A stretch of 8,991 nt of DNA from Ruminococcaceae bacterium UBA6392 (GCA_002438685.1 DJQG01000061.1:1-8991); one strand, 5' to 3'. Numbered from the stretch's first letter, positions 1-6,918 are shown. Program-made: numbers and translations. The notes: generated by a model not told the origin, from the sequence alone.

Positions 1-167
1 GTCGCCGCACCCTACAAGTTGTACGCCACTAAAATTGCGTGAAGTTCGCTGGCAGATAATATCAGTCCTTACATGATTGTGTTGATTTGTAATATTGCAA
101 TAGCCGTTTGTCATCGACATTTACACCTACAAATTCCAGTTTTCTCTATACAATCCCACCGCAAATA

Positions 168-205
168 TAAAAAACAGCCGCAACAGTAAAATCCGTTGCG
201 GCTGT
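168..205 (-). terminator. Rho-independent terminator of the GH3-family gene
   Basis: A perfect 11-bp inverted repeat, ACAGCCGCAAC at 174-184 and GTTGCGGCTGT at 195-205, encloses a 10-nt loop. Read on the minus strand the stem is followed by a run of T (the A-tract at 169-174 on the plus strand). It lies about 20 bp past the stop codon of the minus-strand gene at 226-1935. On the plus strand the stem is followed only by a short T-rich stretch, so it mainly serves the minus strand. Confidence 0.9.
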
Positions 206-225
206 AAGCTTTTATTGAATTACCG

Positions 226-1935
226 TCAGTCGGTGACATTCTCCCAGAAGAAGTCGCGCTTTTCCTGAGTGTTGAGCAGGACGACGGGCTTGAGCTGGTT
301 GAGGTTCGCGCCCTCATTCTTCTTCATTTCAAGATACTGGCTGTATGTGCCCTTCTTGACGAAATGAAGCTCGGTTTTGCCGAGAGTGCGCTTGCCCCAT
401 GCGTCGCTGATAAAGAGGTTCGATTCGCTGAGCTTGTCGTCGAATACCTTTGCAAACTCGTCGCGTCTCGCGGGGTCTATCTCGTCCGCAGTTTCAACGA
501 AGAGGACATAGTGACCGGGAGTGGTCGTCTCAGTGTCGGGATAGACGCTGTGACCTATCGCGACCGTGCCGAAATGGTCGCACATCTGCTCAACCGCCCA
601 GTCGAGCATCTTCTGATCCGTCTTTTCGCCGGCGATGTTGAGAACCTGGTTGAGTCTGTATTTAAACGTTACCGTCGGGGACTGCTTGTAGAATCCCGTG
701 ACCTCGAGCACATCCTCTATGCGGTAGCGGTAGAGACCGGAGAGTGTGGTGAGTATGAGCTCGTAGTCGTTGCCGGGCTGAACCTCGCTTATGGTCAGCG
801 GGCGTGTGCCCTCGGGTGCGCCTACGGGCAGGAACTCATAGAATCCGTTGTGCGGGAGCATAACGCAGTCGTTGGAGTTGAGCACTATCGGCACTGCAAC
901 AAGATCCTCTGATGCGCCGTAACCCATGTTGTGTATCGGTAGGTTGCCTGTGTAGCGACCGATCTTCTTTGAATAGACCTCAAGCGAGCCTGCGCCCATG
1001 GCGAACATCCAGCAGCAGTTCGGCCAGATGCGGGGGACTATCGGCGTGTCGAAGCCCTTCTCGAATTCGCGGCGAAGCTCGGCAGCGCGCTCGGGCATGG
1101 GCTTGATGCGCTTCATGAGCTTTGCTCTTATCTCGGGCGGGCATTCAATGCTCTCGTTTATCGTGCCGTGCTCGATGTCGTCGCAGAACATCTCCCAGTT
1201 GTCCTCGAGATAGTGCATCATCGATTCGAGAACCGTGATTATCAGCGTGCTCAGATAGCTGACCTTCCTGTCCGTCAGAGCGAAACGCAGCTTGAAATAC
1301 TGCATATTCATCTTGCTCGGATCCTCCGGGAACATTATCTCCGGGGGAGAGGTGACGAAAAATCTGACGAGCGGCTTTAAATACATCAGCGGAATGCCCG
1401 AAAGGCAGCTGCAGGTCTTGCCGTTTGGCAGCTTGTGGCTGGTTATCTCAAGAGTCAGAAGACCCTTCTGCGGGGGCAGACGCTTGCCGTGCTCATGGAA
1501 CCATTTGACCGCGCAGCCGACAGGAGCCGAGAAGCTGAAGCACTGGCAGTTCCAGAGAGCTCTTGCGGTCAGCGGCACAAGCTTCGGCTTGCCGACGCTG
1601 CCGGAGGACTCGGCGTATCTGCACACACGGTAAGATGTAATAAGATTCTTTTCGCCCGTTTCCGCCATGCGGTCTATGTAGCCTTCGTAGTCCTTGTAGC
1701 GTGAAAGCGGAACTTTTTCCTGATATTCGGCAACGGAGTGAACATCCTTGAAGTTGTGCGCCTTGCCGTATTCGGTGTTCTTGTTGTCGCGCATGAGCTT
1801 TTTGACTATGTGCTCCTGAACCTTAACGGCGTTTCTCGAATAAAGTCCGAGCTTGATGTGCTCGCAAAGTCCGAGGAAACCTCCGAAGTCGGTCATGAGG
1901 CGACTGTGAAGCTTGGTTTTCATGTCTTTTTCCAC
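226..1935 (-). CDS. GH3-family acyl-adenylate/amido synthetase-like protein
   Basis: The 569-residue product matches the GH3 (auxin-responsive promoter) family, whose plant members adenylate a carboxylic acid and transfer the acyl group to an amino acid. The three nucleotide-binding motifs are present in order: SSGSVGKPK (about residues 110-118), YGASE (339-343) and RYRIED (403-408), the last replacing the plant YRVGD form but keeping the aspartate expected to contact ribose. A C-terminal lid region follows from about 430, with EKTD at 437-440. There is no signal peptide, so it is presumably cytoplasmic. Family size (about 550-600 aa) fits. The start is uncertain: the full frame begins with GTG at 1935, and an in-frame ATG at 1923 is also possible; neither has a well-spaced Shine-Dalgarno sequence. 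The gene is single, divergent from the GtrA gene, and has its own terminator. Bacterial substrates of this family are largely unknown, so the acyl and amine partners cannot be named. Confidence 0.9.
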   Translation of the reverse strand: MEKDMKTKLHSRLMTDFGGFLGLCEHIKLGLYSRNAVKVQEHIVKKLMRDNKNTEYGKAHNFKDVHSVAEYQEKVPLSRYKDYEGYIDRMAETGEKNLITSYRVCRYAESSGSVGKPKLVPLTARALWNCQCFSFSAPVGCAVKWFHEHGKRLPPQKGLLTLEITSHKLPNGKTCSCLSGIPLMYLKPLVRFFVTSPPEIMFPEDPSKMNMQYFKLRFALTDRKVSYLSTLIITVLESMMHYLEDNWEMFCDDIEHGTINESIECPPEIRAKLMKRIKPMPERAAELRREFEKGFDTPIVPRIWPNCCWMFAMGAGSLEVYSKKIGRYTGNLPIHNMGYGASEDLVAVPIVLNSNDCVMLPHNGFYEFLPVGAPEGTRPLTISEVQPGNDYELILTTLSGLYRYRIEDVLEVTGFYKQSPTVTFKYRLNQVLNIAGEKTDQKMLDWAVEQMCDHFGTVAIGHSVYPDTETTTPGHYVLFVETADEIDPARRDEFAKVFDDKLSESNLFISDAWGKRTLGKTELHFVKKGTYSQYLEMKKNEGANLNQLKPVVLLNTQEKRDFFWENVTD

Positions 1936-2002
1936 ATCTCCATCCCATTGGCGGCGGCAGCCTTAAGCGATCTGCCCCACCTTATTACGAATGTTATTTT
2001 AG

Positions 2003-2032
2003 TATATATATAATTACTAATTGTTCTCACAA
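2003..2032 (-). promoter_or_regulatory. Candidate sigma-A promoter for the GH3-family gene
   Basis: On the minus strand TTGTGA (2027-2032) is followed after 16 or 18 bp by TATATA within an alternating AT tract (2003-2010). The predicted transcript would start about 60 nt before the coding region. A short inverted repeat GTTCT-N5-AGAAC (2023-2037) overlaps the -35 element and could bind a regulator. The AT-rich context makes the exact -10 ambiguous. Confidence 0.4.
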
Positions 2033-2115
2033 AGAACTTAAGAAAGATTTAACAATAGGTTTAGCAGCAGTTTAAAGAAAAATAAAATTGCACTTAAGTC
2101 AAACATATTTTTATA

Positions 2116-2144
2116 TTGAAAAGGCGCGGATTATGTGATATCAT
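2116..2144 (+). promoter_or_regulatory. Sigma-A promoter (extended -10) of the GtrA gene
   Basis: TTGAAA (2116-2121) and TATCAT (2139-2144) are separated by 17 bp, each matching consensus at five of six positions, and a TGn extended -10 (2136-2138) precedes the -10 box. Transcription would start near 2151, leaving a leader of about 30 nt that contains the AAAGGAGG ribosome binding site. This placement excludes the longer upstream reading frame starting at 2135. Confidence 0.65.
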
Positions 2145-2179
2145 TTTCTCACTGTTTAAACTTTAAAGGAGGCGGGTGC

Positions 2180-2695
2180 GTGAAGGCAAAAAGCGATAAT
2201 GCGGTTGTTCAGTATCTGAAATTTATCGGCGTCGGTCTGATAAACGCCGCGGTGAATTATATCTCGTATTCCGCGGTCATATATCTCGGCGGTCACTATG
2301 TGCTCGCCAATATCGTCGGATTCACGCTCAGCGTGCTCTCGTCTTATTTGATCAACGGCAAGTTCGTTTTCGACCGCGACGAGGGCGTTAAGGGCTGGCA
2401 TGTGCTTCTGAGGCTCTATGTGTCTTATGCCTTTACCGGTCTGCTGCTCACCAATGTTATGTCGTGGCTCTGGCTCGATGTGCTGAAGCTCGAAGAGGGG
2501 GTCGGACCGTTTAATGAAATGCTCGCGCAGTCGGGCGTGGAGCTGACCGACAGAAAGCTCGCCGAATATATCGCCCCGTGCATAAATATCGCCATAACAA
2601 CGCCGCTCAATTTTGTTATAAACAAGTTCTGGGCATACAGAAAAGTCGGCAAGTCCGCAAAAAAAGAAAATATGCAGACCGGATGCGATCAGTGA
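2180..2695 (+). CDS. GtrA-family membrane protein
   Basis: A 171-residue integral membrane protein of the GtrA family, whose members are thought to help move polyprenyl-phosphate-linked sugars across the membrane or otherwise assist cell-surface glycan synthesis. Four hydrophobic segments are visible, at about residues 13-35, 40-58, 78-99 and 131-152. The family signature appears twice, after segment 2 (NGKFVF, 59-64) and after segment 4 (NKFWAY), consistent with an internal repeat. The loop between segments 3 and 4 (about 103-130) is long and charged. The GTG start at 2180 is chosen because AAAGGAGG lies 7 nt upstream and the frame aligns the first hydrophobic segment near the N terminus. 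No glycosyltransferase is adjacent, so its partner is unknown. The C terminus is coded within the 5' arm of the terminator. Confidence 0.9.
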   Translation: MKAKSDNAVVQYLKFIGVGLINAAVNYISYSAVIYLGGHYVLANIVGFTLSVLSSYLINGKFVFDRDEGVKGWHVLLRLYVSYAFTGLLLTNVMSWLWLDVLKLEEGVGPFNEMLAQSGVELTDRKLAEYIAPCINIAITTPLNFVINKFWAYRKVGKSAKKENMQTGCDQ

Positions 2696-2722
2696 AGCTG
2701 ATCCGTCCGGATTTTGCTTTTT
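2679..2722 (+). terminator. Terminator overlapping the end of the GtrA gene
   Basis: CCGGA...GATCAG (2679-2692) pairs with CTGATC...TCCGG (2698-2710), with a small internal mismatch, followed by a T-rich tail (2711-2722). The stop codon TGA (2693-2695) sits in the loop, so the last codons form half of the stem. Confidence 0.8.
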
Positions 2723-2825
2723 GACAGGTTTTATAAACTTTTTCTAAATTAATACAAATATTCATTAATTTCTTTATGATAAAAAAGATTGAAGTGCAAT
2801 AATATAGAATTATGTCTTGATAGAA

Positions 2826-2856
2826 CTCTGTAGGGGTACAGGGTTCGGAACCCGAG
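2826..2856 (+). promoter_or_regulatory. Paired hairpins in the leader of the acyl-CoA synthetase gene
   Basis: Two adjacent perfect 5-bp hairpins are visible: CTGTA-GGGG-TACAG (2828-2841) and GGGTT-CGG-AACCC (2841-2853). CTC at 2826-2828 and GAG at 2854-2856 could close both into a compact three-way structure. They lie about 30-60 nt before the start codon and leave the GGGAAGGA ribosome binding site (about 2871-2878) free. I do not recognise a known riboswitch class. There is no T-run after them, so they are not a terminator as seen. A TTGACA at 2721-2726 lacks a convincing -10, so the promoter of this transcript is uncertain. Confidence 0.3.
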
Positions 2857-2885
2857 AAAATAAAATATGAGGGAAGGAATCAAAA

Positions 2886-4538
2886 ATGAAAAAGAAGTAC
2901 AAGGATGTATACTACGATGTGCCCGATGTCAAGACGATAAAAGAGCTTGTCATACACGGCGTAGGCGAGGGAAAGGATCAGCCCCTTTTCATGTATGACT
3001 ACGAGGGCGGCATCAAGACCAGTACTTTCAATGATGTCTGGCATGACATCAACTGCCTGGGCACCTATATGTTTGCCCACGGTGTCAAGGACTGCAATGT
3101 TGCGATAATCGGCGAGAACTCCTATGAGTGGATAGTCGCATTCTTCGCGAACCTTCTCGGGAAGATAGTCAGCGTTCCGCTCGATCCCAAGCTTCCCGCA
3201 GAGGATCTGGCAGTCCAGCTCAACGAGAGTGAGTGCAAGGCTATCTTCTATTCCGAACACTATGCTCCGACTGTTGAGAAGATAAAAGAAATCGGCGCTC
3301 CCATGGACACCTTCTTCTATATTCCCGATTTTCCGAAGTACATAGCCGAGGGCGAGAAGCTTCTCGCAGAGGGCTATACGGAATACAAAGATGTCGTCGT
3401 GACTCCCGAGGATCTCGCAACCATCGTCTTTACCTCCGGCACAACCGGCAAGAGCAAGGGCGTTATGCTCACCCACGGCAACCTCGCTTCCGTCGTCACC
3501 GCATCCTGCAAATGCTTCCAGGGCGGAAACTCCGTCGGCTTCCTGCCGCTTAACCATACCTTCTCGTGGGTCGCGACTATCTTTGCCGCGTTCATTATCA
3601 TCACTTACGGCTATATCTGCGTCGATATAAAGAATCTCGTCAAGGATTTCCAGACCCATCATCCTCAGAACTTCTCCGGCGTGCCGCTGGTCGTCGAGAC
3701 TATCTATAAGCGCGTCTGGAAGACCGCGAGAAAAACCGGCAGAGAGGATGTCCTCAAGAAGGGAATTAAAATCAGCCGCTTCCTTATGAAGTTCGGCATC
3801 GATGTACGCCGCAAACTTTTTGCTCAGGTTCATGAGCAGCTCGGCGGCAGACTTGAGTTCATCGTCGTCGGCGGCGCTGCGCTCGACCCCGAGTATGAGC
3901 AGGGTCTCTATGACCTCGGCATCCAGGTTCTCAACGGCTACGGCATAACCGAGTGCTCGCCCGCAGTTACCACCAACACCATGGAAAATCATAAGCCCGG
4001 CAGCGTCGGCAGACCGCTTCCGTGCAACGAGATAAAGATAAACGACCCCGATGAGGACGGCGTCGGCGAGATATATGTCCGCGGCTCCAATGTCATGAGA
4101 GGCTATTATAAAGATCCCGAGGCAACCGCCGCAGCATTCGACAACGGCTGGTTCAAGACCGGCGACTACGGCAGAATCGATGAGGATGGCTTCCTCTTCT
4201 TCGTCGGCCGCAAGAAGAATCTTATTATTACAAACAACGGTAAGAACGTCTCTCCCGAGGAGCTTGAGGACAAGCTTTCTCAGCGCTGCCACGCTATCCA
4301 CGAGATTCTTGTCAGCCAGGAGGGCAACAAGATCGTCGCAGAGGTCTATCCTTACTATGAGGAGTACGGCAAGGATGCCGATCAGCTCGTCAAAGATGCC
4401 GTTGACCAGTTCAACCGCGATATGCCCAGATGGAAGAACATCGACAAGCTTGAGTTCCGTTCCGAAGAGTTCCCGAAGACCACTACTCTCAAGATCAGAA
4501 GAAACTATAAAGAGCTTGAAAAGGCGGGCAAGATCTGA
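2886..4538 (+). CDS. Long-chain acyl-CoA synthetase-like AMP-binding enzyme
   Basis: A 550-residue adenylate-forming enzyme of the long-chain fatty acid:CoA ligase type, expected to make an acyl-AMP from a carboxylic acid and ATP and then pass the acyl group to CoA or a similar thiol. Motifs in order: the phosphate-binding loop TSGTTGKSKG (183-192), GYGITE (351-356), TGDYGR around D427 (ribose contact), GRKKN (441-445) at the hinge to the C-terminal domain, and a C-terminal TLKIRR with the likely catalytic lysine K536. There is no signal peptide or clear membrane span. ATG at 2886 is well supported by GGGAAGGA 7-8 nt upstream. Length is close to that of bacterial FadD-like ligases. It stands alone, between terminators at 2679-2722 and 4565-4595. 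Acyl-ACP synthetase activity, or a shorter or aromatic acid substrate, cannot be excluded from sequence. Codon use is biased: an antisense frame of 555 codons is open because TTA, CTA and TCA are absent from the sense frame. Confidence 0.92.
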   Translation: MKKKYKDVYYDVPDVKTIKELVIHGVGEGKDQPLFMYDYEGGIKTSTFNDVWHDINCLGTYMFAHGVKDCNVAIIGENSYEWIVAFFANLLGKIVSVPLDPKLPAEDLAVQLNESECKAIFYSEHYAPTVEKIKEIGAPMDTFFYIPDFPKYIAEGEKLLAEGYTEYKDVVVTPEDLATIVFTSGTTGKSKGVMLTHGNLASVVTASCKCFQGGNSVGFLPLNHTFSWVATIFAAFIIITYGYICVDIKNLVKDFQTHHPQNFSGVPLVVETIYKRVWKTARKTGREDVLKKGIKISRFLMKFGIDVRRKLFAQVHEQLGGRLEFIVVGGAALDPEYEQGLYDLGIQVLNGYGITECSPAVTTNTMENHKPGSVGRPLPCNEIKINDPDEDGVGEIYVRGSNVMRGYYKDPEATAAAFDNGWFKTGDYGRIDEDGFLFFVGRKKNLIITNNGKNVSPEELEDKLSQRCHAIHEILVSQEGNKIVAEVYPYYEEYGKDADQLVKDAVDQFNRDMPRWKNIDKLEFRSEEFPKTTTLKIRRNYKELEKAGKI

Positions 4539-4564
4539 TTTTTTCATCAGAATAACACAAAACG

Positions 4565-4595
4565 AGAGCTTCCGGCGTGCGTCGGAGGCTCTTTT
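4565..4595 (+). terminator. Terminator of the acyl-CoA synthetase gene
   Basis: AGAGCTTCCGGC (4565-4576) pairs with GTCGGAGGCTCT (4581-4592), allowing G-U pairs, with a 4-nt loop and a short T-run. It begins 27 bp after the stop codon. Confidence 0.88.
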
Positions 4596-4780
4596 AAAAT
4601 TTTTATTGTCATTTCTAACAAACTTTTAGCGCTCATTTTGTAGGATGTTCCAAAAAACTTACCTTGCTTCGTCATAATACACAATTCAGTACGTTTTGAT
4701 TGTACAATGTGCACATAAGAATTTAGCGCGGTTAAAAGCAATTATTCAAACTGGTAGGTTTATAAAATTTTGTTTCTTTG
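4596..4780 (+). other. AT-rich intergenic stretch without a convincing gene
   Basis: This part of a 345-bp gap between the acyl-CoA synthetase stop and the next small gene contains no supported coding frame. Two short perfect palindromes share one base: ATTGTACAAT (4699-4708) and TGTGCACA (4708-4715). The first contains TTGTACAA, a sequence that recurs in the palindrome at 4781-4824, so it may be a distal binding site for the same regulator. A 64-codon minus-strand frame covering this region has no ribosome binding site or recognisable features. Confidence 0.5.
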
Positions 4781-4824
4781 GTGATTTTGCACAAATAAGA
4801 GCGCGCTTGTTTGTACAAAATCAC
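4781..4824 (+). promoter_or_regulatory. 44-bp imperfect palindrome, likely operator
   Basis: The left arm reads GTGATTTTG, C, ACAAA, T, AAG (4781-4799) and the right arm CTT, G, TTTGT, A, CAAAATCAC (4806-4824). Seventeen of 19 positions are complementary, around a 6-nt centre. Each arm holds its own smaller dyad: TTGCACAA (4787-4794) and TTGTACAA (4811-4818), 24 bp apart. The right end touches the -35 box of the promoter at 4825, the usual position for a dimeric or tetrameric regulator. There is no T-run, so it is not a terminator. I cannot assign the regulator family. Confidence 0.65.
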
Positions 4825-4852
4825 TTGACAAATAGCGGAAACTGAGTATAAT
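4825..4852 (+). promoter_or_regulatory. Near-consensus sigma-A promoter
   Basis: A perfect TTGACA (4825-4830) and a perfect TATAAT (4847-4852) are separated by 16 bp, one less than the optimum. Predicted transcription starts near 4859. This is the best-matching promoter in the window and drives the small gene at 4884. Confidence 0.85.
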
Positions 4853-4883
4853 GAAAGCATACCAAATGAAAGGACTGACAGAT

Positions 4884-5015
4884 ATGATGATGAAGCAGTA
4901 CTACAAGATGGAACAGGACCTGTTTGGTGAGATTGAGAAGGAGAAGAAGTTCAGCTTCCACAAGCTCATGATGCTTCTCGCGCTTAGTTCTGTAGCAAGC
5001 AAAGCTACAATATAA
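4884..5015 (+). CDS. Small protein of unknown function (43 aa)
   Basis: I do not recognise this protein. The start chosen is ATG at 4884, the first of three consecutive ATG codons, because AAAGGA (4869-4874) lies 9 nt upstream and the promoter at 4825-4852 places transcription start near 4859. The upstream in-frame ATG codons at 4851 and 4866 fall within the -10 box or too close to the 5' end. The product has a charged, probably helical N-terminal half (KQYYKMEQDLFGEIEKEKK) and a hydrophobic C-terminal stretch (LMMLLALSSVA) ending SKATI. That layout could give a membrane-associated peptide, a leader peptide or a small toxin-like peptide, but none is shown. Codon choice in the body (AAG, GAG, TTC, CTC) resembles neighbouring real genes. 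It is flanked by an operator-like palindrome and a strong terminator, so it forms its own transcription unit. Confidence 0.6.
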   Translation: MMMKQYYKMEQDLFGEIEKEKKFSFHKLMMLLALSSVASKATI

Positions 5016-5068
5016 CTTAAGCGGCGGCTTCTCAGCCGCAGGAACTAAAACAAGCCCGAAAGGGTTCC
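4991..5068 (+). other. Series of hairpins in the 3' part of the small transcript
   Basis: Three hairpins precede the terminator. TGTAGC (4991-4996) pairs with GCTACA (5004-5009) across the last codons of the small gene. GCGGC (5024-5028) pairs with GCCGC (5035-5039) over a 6-nt loop. GGAA (5041-5044) with TTCC (5065-5068) encloses CCC-GAAA-GGG (5055-5064), a GNRA-type tetraloop. Such density in about 80 nt suggests a structured 3' region or a dual-function RNA, but conservation cannot be judged from one sequence. Confidence 0.4.
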
Positions 5069-5077
5069 AATATATCG

Positions 5078-5113
5078 GCACCGCACATTTTTGAGTGCGG
5101 CGCTGTTTTTTTT
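5078..5113 (+). terminator. Strong terminator of the small-gene unit
   Basis: CCGCAC (5081-5086) pairs with GTGCGG (5095-5100), extended by two more pairs past one mismatch, and is followed by eight T residues (5106-5113). It resembles the terminator at 6919-6948 in flanking and loop sequence. Confidence 0.9.
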
Positions 5114-5157
5114 ATGTCCATAATTTTGCACCCGATAGATACAACGCTAAATCCCTA

Positions 5158-5186
5158 TTGTGTTTTTCGTCTCAAAATGATAAACT
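5158..5186 (+). promoter_or_regulatory. Weak candidate promoter of the GH36 gene
   Basis: TTGTGT (5158-5163) and TAAACT (5181-5186) are 17 bp apart, with a TGn (5178-5180) before the -10. Both boxes match consensus only partly. A promoter is expected here because a terminator ends at 5113 and the gene starts at 5222. Confidence 0.35.
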
Positions 5187-5221
5187 GGAGCTTGAAGAGA
5201 AAATCGCAGGGAGGAAACAGG

Positions 5222-6904
5222 ATGAACAAGCCCGTATTCAGACTCAAATATTCTCTCGCCGGCGCAGTCTATGAGACCGTCGGCTATTCGGGACCGCATT
5301 TTTCGGTCATTACCGTTAACGATGAGAGCGGAGTGAAGCTGACTCTCATTCCCTCGCGCCCGATAACGCTCATTTCGGCGTCGCTCGAATTCTGGCACGA
5401 GTATGAAAAGAACGAAAAATTCTTCGTCAACGGCTATCAGTCGTGGACAACATCCGGCGAGATGTCCGCAGAGGATATCTATCGCGGAGCGACTCCGCTC
5501 GCAGGTGTCACAAAATATACGAAAGATATGGCGATAACCTCAGGCGACTATGCGTTCACCCGCTATGAGCCGCGCTCAGGCTTCTTCCATAGCTTTACAT
5601 ATACCTATCTCCGCCGCGGCGATGAGTTCGAGCTTTTCGGCTCGCTGAGCGAGAGAAACGGCTATACCGTTTTCTATTCGGATATGGAGAAGCATATCTT
5701 CTCCGTCGAAAAGGATGTCGAGGGACTGACTATAAGCGAACCGTATGAGATGTTTGATATCGTCCGCTTTGTCGGCGGCTATGACGAGGTGTTTGACAAA
5801 TATTTTGCCGCCATGGGTCTGCCCGCGAAGAAGCGCATCGACAGACTCACGGGCTATACCTCGTGGTACAACTACTTCCAGAAGATAGATGAAAATATAA
5901 TCCTGCGCGATTTAAAAGGGCTTTCGCGGGCGCGCGAGAGCGTCAATATATTCCAAATCGACGACGGCTATGAGCCTTTTGTCGGCGATTGGCTCGACTA
6001 TAATGGCAGGGACTTCCCCAACGGCATGAAAACAATAGCCGATGCCGTTCACAGAGAGAGCTATCTCGCGGGAATATGGCTTGCGCCGTTCAATGTCCAG
6101 CGCGGCAAATTGCGTATATTGAAAGAGCACCCCGATTGGCTTATTCGCACTCCCGACGGCAAGCCTCAGCTTGGCTGCGTCGCGTGGGGCGGCGCGTATA
6201 CGCTCGATATCTATAACCCCGAGGTGCGCGAGCATCTGAAAAATGTCTTTGACACCGTGCTGAACGACTGGGGCTACGATATGGTGAAGCTCGATTTCCT
6301 CTACAGCCAGTGCAGGACTCCGCGCGATAATAAGACCCGCGGAACCATCATGTGCGAGGCAATGGACTTCTTGCGCGAATGCGTCGGCGATAAGCTTATC
6401 CTCGGCTGCGGCGTGCCGCTCGGTCCGGCGTTCGGCGTTGTCGATGCGTGCAGGATAAGCTGCGATGTCGATCTCTCTTACGGCGGCAAGTTCTATAACT
6501 CCATGTCGATAAACAACGAGCTGCCCAGTGCGCAGAACGCTATAAACAACAGCATGTTCCGCCGCCACCTCAACGGCAGAGCGTTCTTAAACGACCCCGA
6601 TGTTTTCTTCCTGCGCGACCACAATTTGACTTTTACATGGGAGCAGAAATTGCTGCTCGCGAAGATAAACAACCTCTTCGGGCGTGTGCTCTTCGTCTCC
6701 GACGATGCCGGGGAATACAGCGAAGCGGAGCTCGAAGTGCTCAAAGAGACTTTCAGAGAATCCGATGCAAAGATTCTCGATGTCAAGTGCGTTGGCGCCC
6801 GCGCGGACGGAAACTATGAGATAAAATTCATCGAAAACGGCGAAGAAAAGCTGTTGTATTTCAATCTCTTCACGGGCGCGAGCAATATACTCGAAGTCAG
6901 ATAA
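5222..6904 (+). CDS. GH36-family alpha-galactosidase-like enzyme
   Basis: A 560-residue protein of glycoside hydrolase family 36 (clan GH-D), retaining enzymes that release alpha-linked galactose from oligosaccharides such as melibiose and raffinose. The N-terminal beta-sandwich region carries NGYQSW (70-75), and a second active-site tryptophan motif SWYNYF starts at 214. The (beta/alpha)8 barrel follows with QIDDGY (245-250), VKLDF (355-359; likely nucleophile D358) and RISCDVDLSY (from 411; likely acid/base D415 or D417, about 57-59 residues after the nucleophile). Length resembles the compact type of family member, such as Thermotoga GalA (about 550 aa), not the longer enzymes of 700 aa or more. 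There is no signal peptide, so the substrate must be imported; no transporter is nearby. ATG at 5222 is chosen because GGGAGG lies 7 nt upstream. An in-frame extension to 5114 starts directly at the terminator T-run without a ribosome binding site. Exact sugar specificity is not certain. Confidence 0.9.
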   Translation: MNKPVFRLKYSLAGAVYETVGYSGPHFSVITVNDESGVKLTLIPSRPITLISASLEFWHEYEKNEKFFVNGYQSWTTSGEMSAEDIYRGATPLAGVTKYTKDMAITSGDYAFTRYEPRSGFFHSFTYTYLRRGDEFELFGSLSERNGYTVFYSDMEKHIFSVEKDVEGLTISEPYEMFDIVRFVGGYDEVFDKYFAAMGLPAKKRIDRLTGYTSWYNYFQKIDENIILRDLKGLSRARESVNIFQIDDGYEPFVGDWLDYNGRDFPNGMKTIADAVHRESYLAGIWLAPFNVQRGKLRILKEHPDWLIRTPDGKPQLGCVAWGGAYTLDIYNPEVREHLKNVFDTVLNDWGYDMVKLDFLYSQCRTPRDNKTRGTIMCEAMDFLRECVGDKLILGCGVPLGPAFGVVDACRISCDVDLSYGGKFYNSMSINNELPSAQNAINNSMFRRHLNGRAFLNDPDVFFLRDHNLTFTWEQKLLLAKINNLFGRVLFVSDDAGEYSEAELEVLKETFRESDAKILDVKCVGARADGNYEIKFIENGEEKLLYFNLFTGASNILEVR

Positions 6905-6918
6905 ACAAATCAATATCG

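Noticed and set aside
364..912. A 182-codon plus-strand frame inside the GH3-family gene
   Set aside because: It is antisense to a well-supported gene, and no ribosome binding site or family motif is visible.
2721..2750. TTGACA with a possible -10 TAAATT before the acyl-CoA synthetase gene
   Set aside because: The -35 is perfect but overlaps the preceding terminator tail, and the -10 at 18 bp spacing is weak.
2880..4547. A 555-codon open frame antisense to the acyl-CoA synthetase gene
   Set aside because: It is in register with the real gene and is open because the sense frame lacks TTA, CTA and TCA codons. It shows no recognisable motif, and the sense protein has all family motifs.
4821..5081. 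An 86-codon minus-strand frame across the small gene
   Set aside because: The promoter, ribosome binding site and terminator all point to the plus strand.
5114..5221. N-terminal extension of the GH36 protein by 36 residues
   Set aside because: The upstream ATG directly follows the terminator T-run and has no ribosome binding site, while the ATG at 5222 has GGGAGG at proper spacing.
5912..6568. A 218-codon minus-strand frame inside the GH36 gene
   Set aside because: It overlaps the catalytic barrel coding sequence on the opposite strand and has no recognisable features.
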